This document shows, piece after piece, positions 1-7,461 of a stretch of DNA of 13,636 nt. Location: positions 1-13,636 of the forward strand of contig JAAZDL010000155.1 of the NCBI GenBank assembly GCA_012512795.1. The letters are read 5' to 3'. A program made the position numbers and the translations under genes. Position 1 is the first letter of the stretch, and every line of letters begins with the position of its first letter. The notes under the pieces are model-generated. The model made no database searches. It had not been told where the DNA came from and was given only the letters and a program-made list of their open reading frames with translations. The DNA is from Mycoplasmatota bacterium (GTDB lineage: Bacteria; Bacillota_I; Bacilli_A; RF39; UBA660).

Positions 1-274
1 AACAAATCAATGTTTTTATTATTGCATATCTAGTTTCTTCTTTGAATATAATTTTAGAAAATAATAAAATAATAAAAAGTGAAATAATTGCCTTGTTAAT
101 AAAATTATTAAAATAAATGTTTATACTCAGAAAAAATGACATTATAATTAATAATAAAAAATTCTTTATGCCAAAATTAAATGTTCTTTGATTTGAAATC
201 AAATTATATCCTTCAATAAAAACATATGCAGAAAGAAATATTCCTATAAATGACACACAATTAGCAAATGACAT
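1..274 (-). CDS. Partial membrane protein, probably AgrC-like sensor histidine kinase (N-terminal part)
   Basis: This open frame runs off the left edge of the window, so only the first 91 residues are visible. The ATG at 274-272 is the first start after an in-frame stop at 281-283. It has an AAGGAG ribosome binding site at 285-290, ten bases upstream. The start lies inside the end of the response regulator gene, a 14-base overlap that implies translational coupling. The visible part is almost entirely hydrophobic, with likely membrane helices near residues 5-22, 37-57 and 60-76, then a basic FKEETR segment. A polytopic membrane protein directly after an AgrA-like regulator is most simply the AgrC-type kinase that senses a peptide outside the cell. 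The kinase domains lie outside the window, so the assignment rests on context and hydrophobicity. It could instead be another Agr-locus membrane protein. Confidence 0.65.
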   Translation of the reverse strand, partial: MSFANCVSFIGIFLSAYVFIEGYNLISNQRTFNFGIKNFLLLIIMSFFLSINIYFNNFINKAIISLFIILLFSKIIFKEETRYAIIKTLIC

Positions 275-977
275 ATTCTTCTATCTCCTTTTTATGACTT
301 TTAGAGACTAAATAACCAATTTTATTATCATTAAAATATACTGTGTAAGTTTTCCAATCAATCTTTTTAACATTTGATATGTTTATTATTGTTCCTTTAG
401 AACTAATCAAAAATTCTTTTGGTAATTTCTTTATAATATTGCATATAGAAACATATTGAAAGTAGTCATTGTCTGTTGTCGATATTTTAGTTTTTCTTCC
501 TTGCCTTTGTATATAGTTAATTTTAGAAAAAGGAATAACATAATCTACACTGTTACAAGTATATCTATATGACTTTGTTTGATTCAACATTTTTATACAT
601 ATATTTAGACTTTCTTTCAAGTTAATTTCAGGATTAGAACACTTAACAATAAAATCTAAAACTTGTAATCTTTGTTTATATGTTTCGTAATAAAGTGAAG
701 CATGGGCAGTAATTATAATAATTGGACTAATCCAATCGTTATGCTCATTTCTTATTTTTCTAGCTATATCTATCCCATCTCCATTAGGTAGTTCAATATC
801 TAATATATAAACAGAATTAGACTTGTTAGTTTTGAGATGAAATAATAATTCTTTATTATAATCATCAAACTCACTTATTTTAAATTCAAGTTTGTTTTTC
901 ATCATATAAGTTACAATAATATTACACACTTTTTTTCTATGTATATTATTATCATCAACTACAACATAGTTAATCAT
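261..977 (-). CDS. AgrA/LytR-type response regulator (receiver plus LytTR DNA-binding domain)
   Basis: A 238-residue cytoplasmic regulator. The receiver domain covers about residues 1-125: an acidic pair at D8-D9, the probable phosphoacceptor D60 in the YILDIELP stretch, the conserved Thr90 after a beta strand, and Lys112 in DFIVK. Residues about 137-236 form a LytTR-like DNA-binding domain, with Tyr/Phe-rich strands and the typical SSKGTIINISNVKKI segment at 192-206. Length and domain order match AgrA, ComE and related regulators, which act on direct-repeat promoter sites after phosphorylation by a membrane kinase. The start has an AAGGAGT ribosome binding site at 982-988 and its own promoter upstream. 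The next gene overlaps its stop codon and is probably the partner kinase. No AgrD-like peptide or AgrB gene is visible in the window, so the signal is unknown. Confidence 0.88.
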   Translation of the reverse strand: MINYVVVDDNNIHRKKVCNIIVTYMMKNKLEFKISEFDDYNKELLFHLKTNKSNSVYILDIELPNGDGIDIARKIRNEHNDWISPIIIITAHASLYYETYKQRLQVLDFIVKCSNPEINLKESLNICIKMLNQTKSYRYTCNSVDYVIPFSKINYIQRQGRKTKISTTDNDYFQYVSICNIIKKLPKEFLISSKGTIINISNVKKIDWKTYTVYFNDNKIGYLVSKSHKKEIEEYVIC

Positions 978-1009
978 GATAACTCCTTAATATCTAATTT
1001 TACAAAATA

Positions 1010-1038
1010 ATAATAGCATAAGGTTTTTACATTATCAA
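1010..1038 (-). promoter_or_regulatory. Promoter of the response regulator gene
   Basis: Read on the minus strand, TTGATA (1033-1038) and TATTAT (1010-1015) are separated by 17 bases, with a TG extension just before the -10 box. Each box matches the consensus at five of six positions. It lies between the rpiB terminator and the ribosome binding site at 982-988. Confidence 0.7.
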
Positions 1039-1041
1039 CTT

Positions 1042-1070
1042 AAAAAAAAATACTATTGTTAGTATTTTTT
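1042..1070 (-). terminator. Terminator of the pgm-like/RDD/rpiB operon
   Basis: On the minus strand a perfect stem AAAAAATACTA/TAGTATTTTTT with a four-base loop begins just after the rpiB stop codon and ends in a run of T. The stem is symmetric, with A and T tracts on both sides, but the only gene ending here is rpiB. Confidence 0.75.
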
Positions 1071-1073
1071 AAT

Positions 1074-1502
1074 CTAGTTTAAATTAAGAATCTTGTTTGT
1101 TCTTCTCGTGTATCTTTCTACTTCTGATGGCTGAGTGTTTAAAAAGTTCAACAATATTTCTTCTATATTTTCTGTGTTTTCTGCTAAAGCTAAAACATTA
1201 GCCATGTTATGCTCTCTCGCTAACTTCGCTTCTTCTGAATTTACTACTCTTGCACATATAATTCCTTTTATTTTATTTGCAGCAATAGACATACCTATTC
1301 CAGTTCCACAAATTAATATACCAAAATTAACATTTTTTTGATTTACTGAATCACATACCTTAACTGCATAGTCAACAAAATCAACCATTTCATTATCATA
1401 TGAACCGTAATCTATATACTCAATTTTGTTTTTTTCTAAATAATGTATTATTTTATTTTTAAGTTCTAAACCATGATGATCATTGCCAATTCCTATTTTC
1501 AT
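1074..1502 (-). CDS. rpiB: Ribose-5-phosphate isomerase B (RpiB/LacAB family)
   Basis: A 142-residue protein, normal length for RpiB, which interconverts ribose 5-phosphate and ribulose 5-phosphate in the non-oxidative pentose phosphate pathway. Family landmarks are in order: the N-terminal NDHHG stretch (residues 7-11) in place of the usual DHAG; a DYA motif at 44-46; the active-site loop GILICGTGIG (61-70) with catalytic Cys65; SIAANK at 72-77; and AREHNMANVLAL (95-106) with His98, where relatives usually have HNDANVLAL. The ATG overlaps the TGA of the upstream RDD gene as ATGA, so the two are translationally coupled and the gene is last in its operon. LacA/LacB (galactose-6-phosphate isomerase) share the fold, but no tagatose pathway genes are nearby, so RpiB is preferred. 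Confidence 0.92.
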   Translation of the reverse strand: MKIGIGNDHHGLELKNKIIHYLEKNKIEYIDYGSYDNEMVDFVDYAVKVCDSVNQKNVNFGILICGTGIGMSIAANKIKGIICARVVNSEEAKLAREHNMANVLALAENTENIEEILLNFLNTQPSEVERYTRRTNKILNLN

Positions 1503-2164
1503 TTTTCTCCTTTTTCAGAAGTTTTCTTTGTCTTCTTAATTTGATCTTTATTTTCTGTTACAATTTTTTTAACATCTTCACTAACTACTGTAGTAGATAA
1601 TAATATATCATGAAGTCCTCTTCCATCTTCTCTAAATAAGATAAATGCTATTGATATAAATACAATAATCATATCAATTAATTGAATTGTTGTATTCGCT
1701 ATTAAATAATGTTGCTTACTTAATACAACTATCGCTAATGTTGTTAATGCTGATGCTAGGATACTATTAATTATTAAAGATCTTCCTAATATCTGTGTTA
1801 GTTTTATTTTTTTATCTTTATTAGATAATATTTTTATTTTCAATAATTTTTTACCTATAGTTTGTCCTTTATTATAATACTGGAATATTCCGAAATATAA
1901 TAATGTTACAACAGTACTTATAACATTCATAGATAGTCCATATTTAGACATATTATATGAGATATCAGTAAGTTCAACGCTATTTATATTTAAATTTTCA
2001 CCTTTTAAAACTGTCTTATAATATGATTTATAAGCTTTTTCATATTTTTCTAAATTAGGATTTAAAAATTCTATATTTGAAAATAAAGAACTAATTATTA
2101 AAACTATTACCATGTCTATAAAATATGCAAATATTCTCTTACCTGTTAATTTTGTTTCTGTCAT
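1499..2164 (-). CDS. RDD family membrane protein
   Basis: A 221-residue integral membrane protein of the RDD family. It begins with KLTGKRIFAYFIDM, which supplies Arg10 and Asp17, the first two of the three residues that name the family. A probable first helix spans 12-28, and a soluble outer segment follows (about 30-75). Helices lie near 80-96, 132-150 and 160-177. The typical GQTIGKKLLKIKI segment is at 100-112 and the GRGLHDILLSTTVV motif at 181-194, followed by a charged tail rich in lysine. The biochemical role of most RDD proteins is unknown; a few have been linked to ion or solute transport. The gene overlaps both neighbours by four bases (ATGA), so it is the middle member of a coupled operon with the pgm-like gene and rpiB. 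Confidence 0.85.
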   Translation of the reverse strand: MTETKLTGKRIFAYFIDMVIVLIISSLFSNIEFLNPNLEKYEKAYKSYYKTVLKGENLNINSVELTDISYNMSKYGLSMNVISTVVTLLYFGIFQYYNKGQTIGKKLLKIKILSNKDKKIKLTQILGRSLIINSILASALTTLAIVVLSKQHYLIANTTIQLIDMIIVFISIAFILFREDGRGLHDILLSTTVVSEDVKKIVTENKDQIKKTKKTSEKGEK

Positions 2165-3609
2165 TTTTCCTCCTTTTTCTTTTTGTATAGTATTGATAAC
2201 AAACTCGATTTCTTTTTAACTAAGCTACTTCCTTTAAACGAACTACTTATATTTGAATATATTGTATTTGCCATATCATATACTGTACCTTCTGATATCG
2301 TATTATTTGCTTTTGGCAAATTTCTATCACTAACAATAAATGGTACTCTAGCTGAAAAGTTTACTTTTGAAAGTTCATTTTTTTGATTATATAGGTTTTT
2401 TTCAATACCGTATAATGAAGAAATAAAGAATCCATAGTTATTCTCATTTGTAAAAGTTTCTATTTTTCCAATTAAATCATCTATTAAATTTAATCTTTTT
2501 TCTATTTCTTCTATATTTTTACAACTATCAATTTCATAATTAATTATAATTAATTCTTCGCTGCATGATTTTACAATTTCAACTACTTTATCAGTATCAT
2601 ATAAAACCCCTCCATCTGTTGCTATATATCTAAGTGATGGGTCTACAAGGTTCCTAAGACCTGTCATATAATAATTTATATACGAACATTTTTCTCTTTC
2701 ATCTAAAATAACACATTTTGCATTAATTGTTTTAAGAGAATTAAGAGCATAAGAGGATGATACTGCAAAGTTATACATGAAAGGAATTGGTTTATCAGAC
2801 TTCGTAGGAAATAAAGAATAATATTTAATAGTTTCTGTCTTTATATTTCTATATTTTTGAATTTCTAATTCTTTAGCAAAAGAAGTAACATCTACACTAG
2901 AATAGTTAAAAAATAATATTTGATCATTTTCCTCTAATCTTATTCCCTCACTAATAGAAAATGTTCTTGCAACATTTGGTAACGTTTTTGTTTCAACCAA
3001 AACATCAATTTTCTTACTTACATCTTTCCATTTTTCTCCACTTTCAGTTATCCAACATTTTATATAGTCTTTAAAAACAAGTGCTTTACTTAAATTATGT
3101 TCTCCTGTAACCATTCCAATACTAACATTTTTTGCTAAATCGTAATTTACCATAGTTAGAGTGTTTGCCATATTTTTGTATGCTGATAAAGATTTCTGAG
3201 TGAAAATAAGATGAATAATTATTTTAGTATCAGGTAAATATAAATTGATTGTTCTTAAAAATTCTGTTAAGTGTGCAAGTGTATTGTTATTATCCCAATA
3301 ACAAAATATATGTAATTTCGATTTAAATTGATTTAATTGTGAAGCAATATATTGAAGAAGTTGATTTGTTTTATGAGTACCAGCAGAAATGTTTTTCTCT
3401 ATTATGCTATAAGTTAATGGCTCGTTAATTCCAATACTAAATGTTTGATATCCACCTTTGTACTCTAAAGCAAGACTAGTTAAAGATGTAAATAGTTTCT
3501 CTTTTGTTAGCTTATCTAAATTAGGCATTAATTCTGGTGAATATATATCATATGATCCAGGCTGCTCTATACCAAAGCCATTTATTAATAATAATATGTT
3601 TTTTTTCAT
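2161..3609 (-). CDS. Degenerate cofactor-independent phosphoglycerate mutase-like protein, probably catalytically inactive
   Basis: A 482-residue protein with the layout of cofactor-independent phosphoglycerate mutase (iPGM, alkaline phosphatase superfamily). Shared landmarks are ILLLINGFG (5-13) for the usual ILDGFG; MPNLDKL (28-34); a GMVTGEHN region (165-172) where iPGM has the SGRYYAMDRD loop; ILFFNY (231-236) for IFFNFR; a DEREKCSYIN region (303-312) for the ETEKYAHVT strand; and RVPFIV (421-426) for NPVPFI. The catalytic features I would expect are not there. The first metal-binding Asp is Asn10, no NSEVGH serine motif is seen around 50-60, the arginines of FFNFRPDRAR are absent, and the metal-binding histidine motifs (HTGD, DHGN, PHTAHT) have no counterpart in 356-420. 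The C-terminal tail is strongly basic. I infer a non-catalytic relative with a changed role. It starts an operon with RDD and rpiB. The ATG has AAGGAG at 3616-3621. Confidence 0.72.
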   Translation of the reverse strand: MKKNILLLINGFGIEQPGSYDIYSPELMPNLDKLTKEKLFTSLTSLALEYKGGYQTFSIGINEPLTYSIIEKNISAGTHKTNQLLQYIASQLNQFKSKLHIFCYWDNNNTLAHLTEFLRTINLYLPDTKIIIHLIFTQKSLSAYKNMANTLTMVNYDLAKNVSIGMVTGEHNLSKALVFKDYIKCWITESGEKWKDVSKKIDVLVETKTLPNVARTFSISEGIRLEENDQILFFNYSSVDVTSFAKELEIQKYRNIKTETIKYYSLFPTKSDKPIPFMYNFAVSSSYALNSLKTINAKCVILDEREKCSYINYYMTGLRNLVDPSLRYIATDGGVLYDTDKVVEIVKSCSEELIIINYEIDSCKNIEEIEKRLNLIDDLIGKIETFTNENNYGFFISSLYGIEKNLYNQKNELSKVNFSARVPFIVSDRNLPKANNTISEGTVYDMANTIYSNISSSFKGSSLVKKKSSLLSILYKKKKEEK

Positions 3610-3626
3610 ATGCTTCTCCTTAGTTT

Positions 3627-3635
3627 ATTATATCA
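3627..3635 (-). promoter_or_regulatory. Extended -10 promoter of the pgm-like/RDD/rpiB operon
   Basis: On the minus strand TGATATAAT gives a perfect TATAAT (3627-3632) with a TG extension. No good -35 box is found at 16-18 bases, so the extended -10 probably carries recognition. The site lies just upstream of the AAGGAG of the pgm-like gene. Confidence 0.55.
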
Positions 3636-3660
3636 TATTATTTAATAATAAAAATATGAT
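3632..3660. repeat. Inverted repeat between ATPase gene end and the pgm-like operon promoter
   Basis: ATCATATT (3632-3639) and AATATGAT (3653-3660) are perfect 8-base inverted repeats 13 bases apart. The repeat lies just after the ATPase stop and touches the -10 box of the next operon. There is no U-run after it, so it is not a clear terminator. It could be a weak terminator or an operator, or chance in AT-rich DNA. Confidence 0.35.
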
Positions 3661-3664
3661 TATT

Positions 3665-6301
3665 CTATTTGTTACTTAAATATTTATATAGCTCCATAAC
3701 TAAAATAATAGGCATAGATATTATGAACAATAGCAATAATTGATCATAAGGTATGCTGTAAGTTTGTAAGAATCTTGAAAGCAAAGGTACTTCCATAACA
3801 ATTACTTGCAACAAAATTGTACTTAAAATTGTATATAATATAAAACGATTATTTTTAAAACTGTTTTCAAATACACTCTTAGTTTCGCTTCTACAATTAA
3901 GCACATGCATATTTTGAATAAATACCATTAATGCTAATATATATCCTCTAGCATGCTCTACTTCCATATTTAATTGTTTTATTAAAATAGACCACACAAT
4001 AAATACAAGTATTCCGATAAATGTTCCAGATGTTAATATTTGTTTGATAAGTTCCTTTTCAAATAAACTTTCTTTTGTATTCCTTGGCTTTGATTTCATT
4101 AAATTATCAGTTTCTCTTTCAAAAGATAAAGCTATATCTTGCATACCATCTGTAACTAAATTAAGCCATAATAATTGAATTGCTACTAAAGGCAAAGGTA
4201 AATCAAATATAATAGATAATACAAAAAATAATACTTCAGCAAAACCACATGATAATAGCAATAAACTAATCTTTCTAATATTAGAATAAGCATTTCTTCC
4301 TTCTTCTATTCCAGAAACAATTGATGCAAAATTATCATCTCTAATAATCATTTTAGACGTTTCTTTAGCCACATCAGTACCACTGCCCATTGCTACACCT
4401 ATATTAGCTATTTTAATTGCCGGGGCATCATTTACCCCATCTCCAGTTACTGCGACAAACTCTCCTTGTCTTTGTAAAGATTCAACTATTTTTAATTTTT
4501 GCATAGGTGTTACCCTAGCAAATACTTTTTTATCTTCTATAAACTTATCAAATTTCTTGTTATCATCTATATAAAATTCCAAATCACTACCTGTAACTAC
4601 ATAGTCTTTAGACTCTACCATCTTCAATTCTTTAGCTATAGCATATGCCGTCAAAGCATGATCTCCAGTTATCATAATTACTTTAATTCCAGCTTCATTA
4701 CATTTTTTTATTGAAGAAATAGCTTCTTTTCTAACTGGATCAATAAAACCAACTAAACCAACAAAATTTAAATTGTTAATATCTCTTTCTCCGTACTTTT
4801 CTTTTAAAGGAACTTCCCCATCACATAAAGCAATAACTCTATAACCATTTGATGCTAAATATTCATTTTGTTTTAAAATACTTTTTATATCTATTTTTTT
4901 TCTTTTACCATTTACATAAGAATAAGAACAAAAATTAATAATCTCTTCAATTGACCCTTTAACTGTACATCTAATTTTTTCTCCTTCTTTATAAAACAAT
5001 GCCGAAAACTTTTTTTCTGATTCATAAGGGATTTCATGTACTTTTTTATATTCGATTTTATTTGTTTTTAATTTATGTGAAAGCACTAGAAACGCTATAT
5101 CAATAGAATCTCCAAACTTTTCCCATTTATTATTAGTTTTTTGAAACAATGCCTCATTATTAATAAATGCTAATTTTGATATATATTTCGCATTTTCTAT
5201 ATTAGCGTTATCTATCTCAACAACTTTACCATTATCATTATACCCACTACCTTCTATTTCGAAAGATTGTCCATCAGGTAAAAGAATAATTTTAGCAGTT
5301 TGTTCGTTTACAGTAAGAGTTCCTGTTTTATCACTTGCTATTACAGTACAGCTCCCTAAACTTTCAACAGAATTTAGTTTCTTTACAATTACATTTTTTT
5401 TGCTCATTCTATTAGAACCAATTGTAAGAGCCATTGTAAGAGCAAGAGGTAGTCCCTCTGGCATAGCTGAAACTGAGAGAGCCACTACAGCTAAAAAGAT
5501 TTCCATAGGTGCATAGTTTTTATTTACTAAGATAAAGCCTATAACTACAGCTGAGATTATTATAATAATCGAGATTTGTTTTGAAAATTTATCCATTTTT
5601 ATTGTTAAAGGAGATTTACTTTCTTCAGTTAATGCTACTTTTTCTGCTATTTTTCCTATTTCTGTAGTAACTCCTGTTCTTATAACAACAGCCATAGCTC
5701 TTCCAGTAAGAACCGATGTTCCAGCATATAAAATACAACTTTTCTCACTATCACTTAATTTAATATTATTTGAGTTTTTATTAACTGCTATACTTTCTCC
5801 AGTAAGAATAGATTCATCAATAGTCAAGTTATTTGAATTTATTATTCTCATATCAGCAGATATTTTAGTTCCGGATTCTATTACAACAATATCTCCAGGA
5901 ACAAGTCTTGATGAATCAATTTCAAGATGTCTATCTCCTCTTATAACTTTTACTTTTACTTTAATTAATTTTTTTAATGCCTCAGAATTTTTCTCAGCAC
6001 GATACTCTTGGAAAGATGATAGAGTTGCATCTATTATAATAATAAACATTATAGCAAACCCATCAATAGCTTCTTTTGCAACAAAAGATAATATAGCAGC
6101 AAAAATTAAAACATAAATTATAGGATCTTTAAGAGAAAGAAAAAACAATTGATAAATACTTTTAATTTCTTCTTTAGGAAGTTCATTTAATCCATATTTT
6201 ATAGTTCTTTTTTTTACTTCGTTATCACTAAGTCCGCTTAGAGATGTCTTTAATTCTTTTAATACTTTATTTTTATCATAATATTCGTAATTATCTTCCA
6301 T
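3665..6301 (-). CDS. Cation-transporting P-type ATPase, P2-type (probably Ca2+ pump)
   Basis: An 878-residue membrane pump with the full P-type ATPase plan: N-terminal cation ATPase domain (1-60), first helix pair near 55-95, actuator motif TGES (167-170), PEGLP in helix 4 (281-285), phosphorylated Asp324 in DKTGT, nucleotide-binding domain with KGS at 448-450, TGD at 545-547, the hinge motif TGDGVNDAP (619-627), and six C-terminal helices (about 676-875). Helix 6 carries NLVTD (714-718) and helix 4 carries Glu282, matching the calcium site II residues of SERCA-type pumps. In helix 5 the usual SNxGEV is SCGFAEV (684-690): the Glu is kept but Gly686 replaces the Asn of site I. ATP-driven export of Ca2+ is therefore likely, perhaps with one ion per cycle, though Mn2+ or another cation cannot be excluded. 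The gene has its own promoter and stands alone. An AGGGAG ribosome binding site precedes the ATG. Confidence 0.9.
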   Translation of the reverse strand: MEDNYEYYDKNKVLKELKTSLSGLSDNEVKKRTIKYGLNELPKEEIKSIYQLFFLSLKDPIIYVLIFAAILSFVAKEAIDGFAIMFIIIIDATLSSFQEYRAEKNSEALKKLIKVKVKVIRGDRHLEIDSSRLVPGDIVVIESGTKISADMRIINSNNLTIDESILTGESIAVNKNSNNIKLSDSEKSCILYAGTSVLTGRAMAVVIRTGVTTEIGKIAEKVALTEESKSPLTIKMDKFSKQISIIIIISAVVIGFILVNKNYAPMEIFLAVVALSVSAMPEGLPLALTMALTIGSNRMSKKNVIVKKLNSVESLGSCTVIASDKTGTLTVNEQTAKIILLPDGQSFEIEGSGYNDNGKVVEIDNANIENAKYISKLAFINNEALFQKTNNKWEKFGDSIDIAFLVLSHKLKTNKIEYKKVHEIPYESEKKFSALFYKEGEKIRCTVKGSIEEIINFCSYSYVNGKRKKIDIKSILKQNEYLASNGYRVIALCDGEVPLKEKYGERDINNLNFVGLVGFIDPVRKEAISSIKKCNEAGIKVIMITGDHALTAYAIAKELKMVESKDYVVTGSDLEFYIDDNKKFDKFIEDKKVFARVTPMQKLKIVESLQRQGEFVAVTGDGVNDAPAIKIANIGVAMGSGTDVAKETSKMIIRDDNFASIVSGIEEGRNAYSNIRKISLLLLSCGFAEVLFFVLSIIFDLPLPLVAIQLLWLNLVTDGMQDIALSFERETDNLMKSKPRNTKESLFEKELIKQILTSGTFIGILVFIVWSILIKQLNMEVEHARGYILALMVFIQNMHVLNCRSETKSVFENSFKNNRFILYTILSTILLQVIVMEVPLLSRFLQTYSIPYDQLLLLFIISMPIILVMELYKYLSNK

Positions 6302-6330
6302 GAATTTTCTCCCTATATTCCTTATTATTC

Positions 6331-6359
6331 ATTATAATAAAAACAGACATTCTTTTCAA
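6331..6359 (-). promoter_or_regulatory. Promoter of the P-type ATPase gene
   Basis: On the minus strand TTGAAA (6354-6359) and a perfect TATAAT (6331-6336) are separated by exactly 17 bases. The -35 box begins right after the T-run of the htrA terminator, so the two signals are packed together in the 80-base gap. Confidence 0.78.
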
Positions 6360-6360
6360 G

Positions 6361-6391
6361 AAAAAAAGAAAGCCTTTACTTTCAGCTTTCT
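6361..6391 (-). terminator. Terminator of the abi-htrA operon
   Basis: On the minus strand AGAAAGC (6385-6391) pairs with GCTTTCT (6367-6373) around an 11-base loop, followed by a run of seven T. The upstream arm encodes the last two HtrA residues and the stop codon is in the loop, so the terminator overlaps the end of the gene. Confidence 0.75.
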
Positions 6392-7452
6392 CCGAGTTTA
6401 ACATTAACTTTTTTACTTGTCTTGCCTCTTATTAATTCTATTTCGACAGTTTCATTTGGCTCATGTTTATACAAATAATATCTTAACTCTGCTACATTTT
6501 TAACTGAGTATGATCCAATTTTATTAATAACATCTCCTTTTTGTATTCCTGCTTGTTTAGAAGGTCCTTTATCAATTACATCAACTACTATTACTCCCGA
6601 TACTATTGAACTATCTATAGATATTCCTTGTAAATAATAAGATGGTGTTGATAAATCAGACATTTGTATTCCTAAGTACGCTCTTTTAAGCTCTTCACCA
6701 CTAACAATCTTTTCTGCATATATTAAAGCATCTTCTATAGGTATTGCAAAACCAATACCTTCAACTGAAGATTGAACTATTTTCATAGAGTTTATACCTA
6801 TTACTTCTCCATTAACATTGCAAAGAGGACCACCACTGTTTCCTGGATTTATTGCTGCATCCGTTTGCATAACATTCATAATCCAATCATTAGAAGAGGA
6901 AGAACCAACAGCTACTTCAACCATTCTGTTTTTACCACTTAAAATACCTCTAGTAACAGTTCCAGCATAATCGCTACTCATAGGAGATCCAATAGTAAAC
7001 ACAGTATCTCCAATAGATGTTTCTTCGCTTTTTCCCATTACTGCTACATCTTTTGCGTATTTTTTATCTATTTTTAACACAGCTATATCTGCATACTCAT
7101 CACTACCAAGAAGTTCAGCAGTTATTGTTTCTGAATTCATAGTAATAACTTTTATACTATCTGCACCTTCTATAACATGATGATTAGTCATAATATATCC
7201 TTCTTCATCATATATAAAACCAGAACCTATACCTATTAATTTTGATTTACTATAGTTTTCAATAACTACAACAGCTCCATAAATGTTTTGAATACCTTCT
7301 GATATACCTTTATCAGTTACTGTAACTTTATTTTTAGAACTTGCTATACTATCTGAATCAAGAGGAAAATGATAAATAACTAAATACATTGAAGTCGCAC
7401 CTAAAAAAACAGATATTATTACTGTAAATATATAAATTATTTTTTTCTTCAT
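6382..7452 (-). CDS. htrA: Membrane-anchored HtrA/DegP-like serine protease with one PDZ domain
   Basis: A 356-residue surface protease for quality control of exported or damaged proteins. A short basic start and a hydrophobic segment (5-26) form a signal anchor, so the catalytic part lies outside the cell. The S1C trypsin-like domain spans about 50-245 and has the complete catalytic triad: His92 in TNHHVIE, Asp122 in ADIAVLKI, and Ser206 in GNSGGPL. A single PDZ domain follows (about 255-352), with the GDVI segment at 307-310. Length and single PDZ match Gram-positive HtrA proteins. The start follows the abi stop by nine bases, and its AAGGAGGA ribosome binding site (7456-7463) overlaps that stop, so the two genes share a transcript. 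No CssRS-like or heat-shock operator was seen. Confidence 0.93.
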   Translation of the reverse strand: MKKKIIYIFTVIISVFLGATSMYLVIYHFPLDSDSIASSKNKVTVTDKGISEGIQNIYGAVVVIENYSKSKLIGIGSGFIYDEEGYIMTNHHVIEGADSIKVITMNSETITAELLGSDEYADIAVLKIDKKYAKDVAVMGKSEETSIGDTVFTIGSPMSSDYAGTVTRGILSGKNRMVEVAVGSSSSNDWIMNVMQTDAAINPGNSGGPLCNVNGEVIGINSMKIVQSSVEGIGFAIPIEDALIYAEKIVSGEELKRAYLGIQMSDLSTPSYYLQGISIDSSIVSGVIVVDVIDKGPSKQAGIQKGDVINKIGSYSVKNVAELRYYLYKHEPNETVEIELIRGKTSKKVNVKLGES

Positions 7453-7461
7453 TTATCCTCC

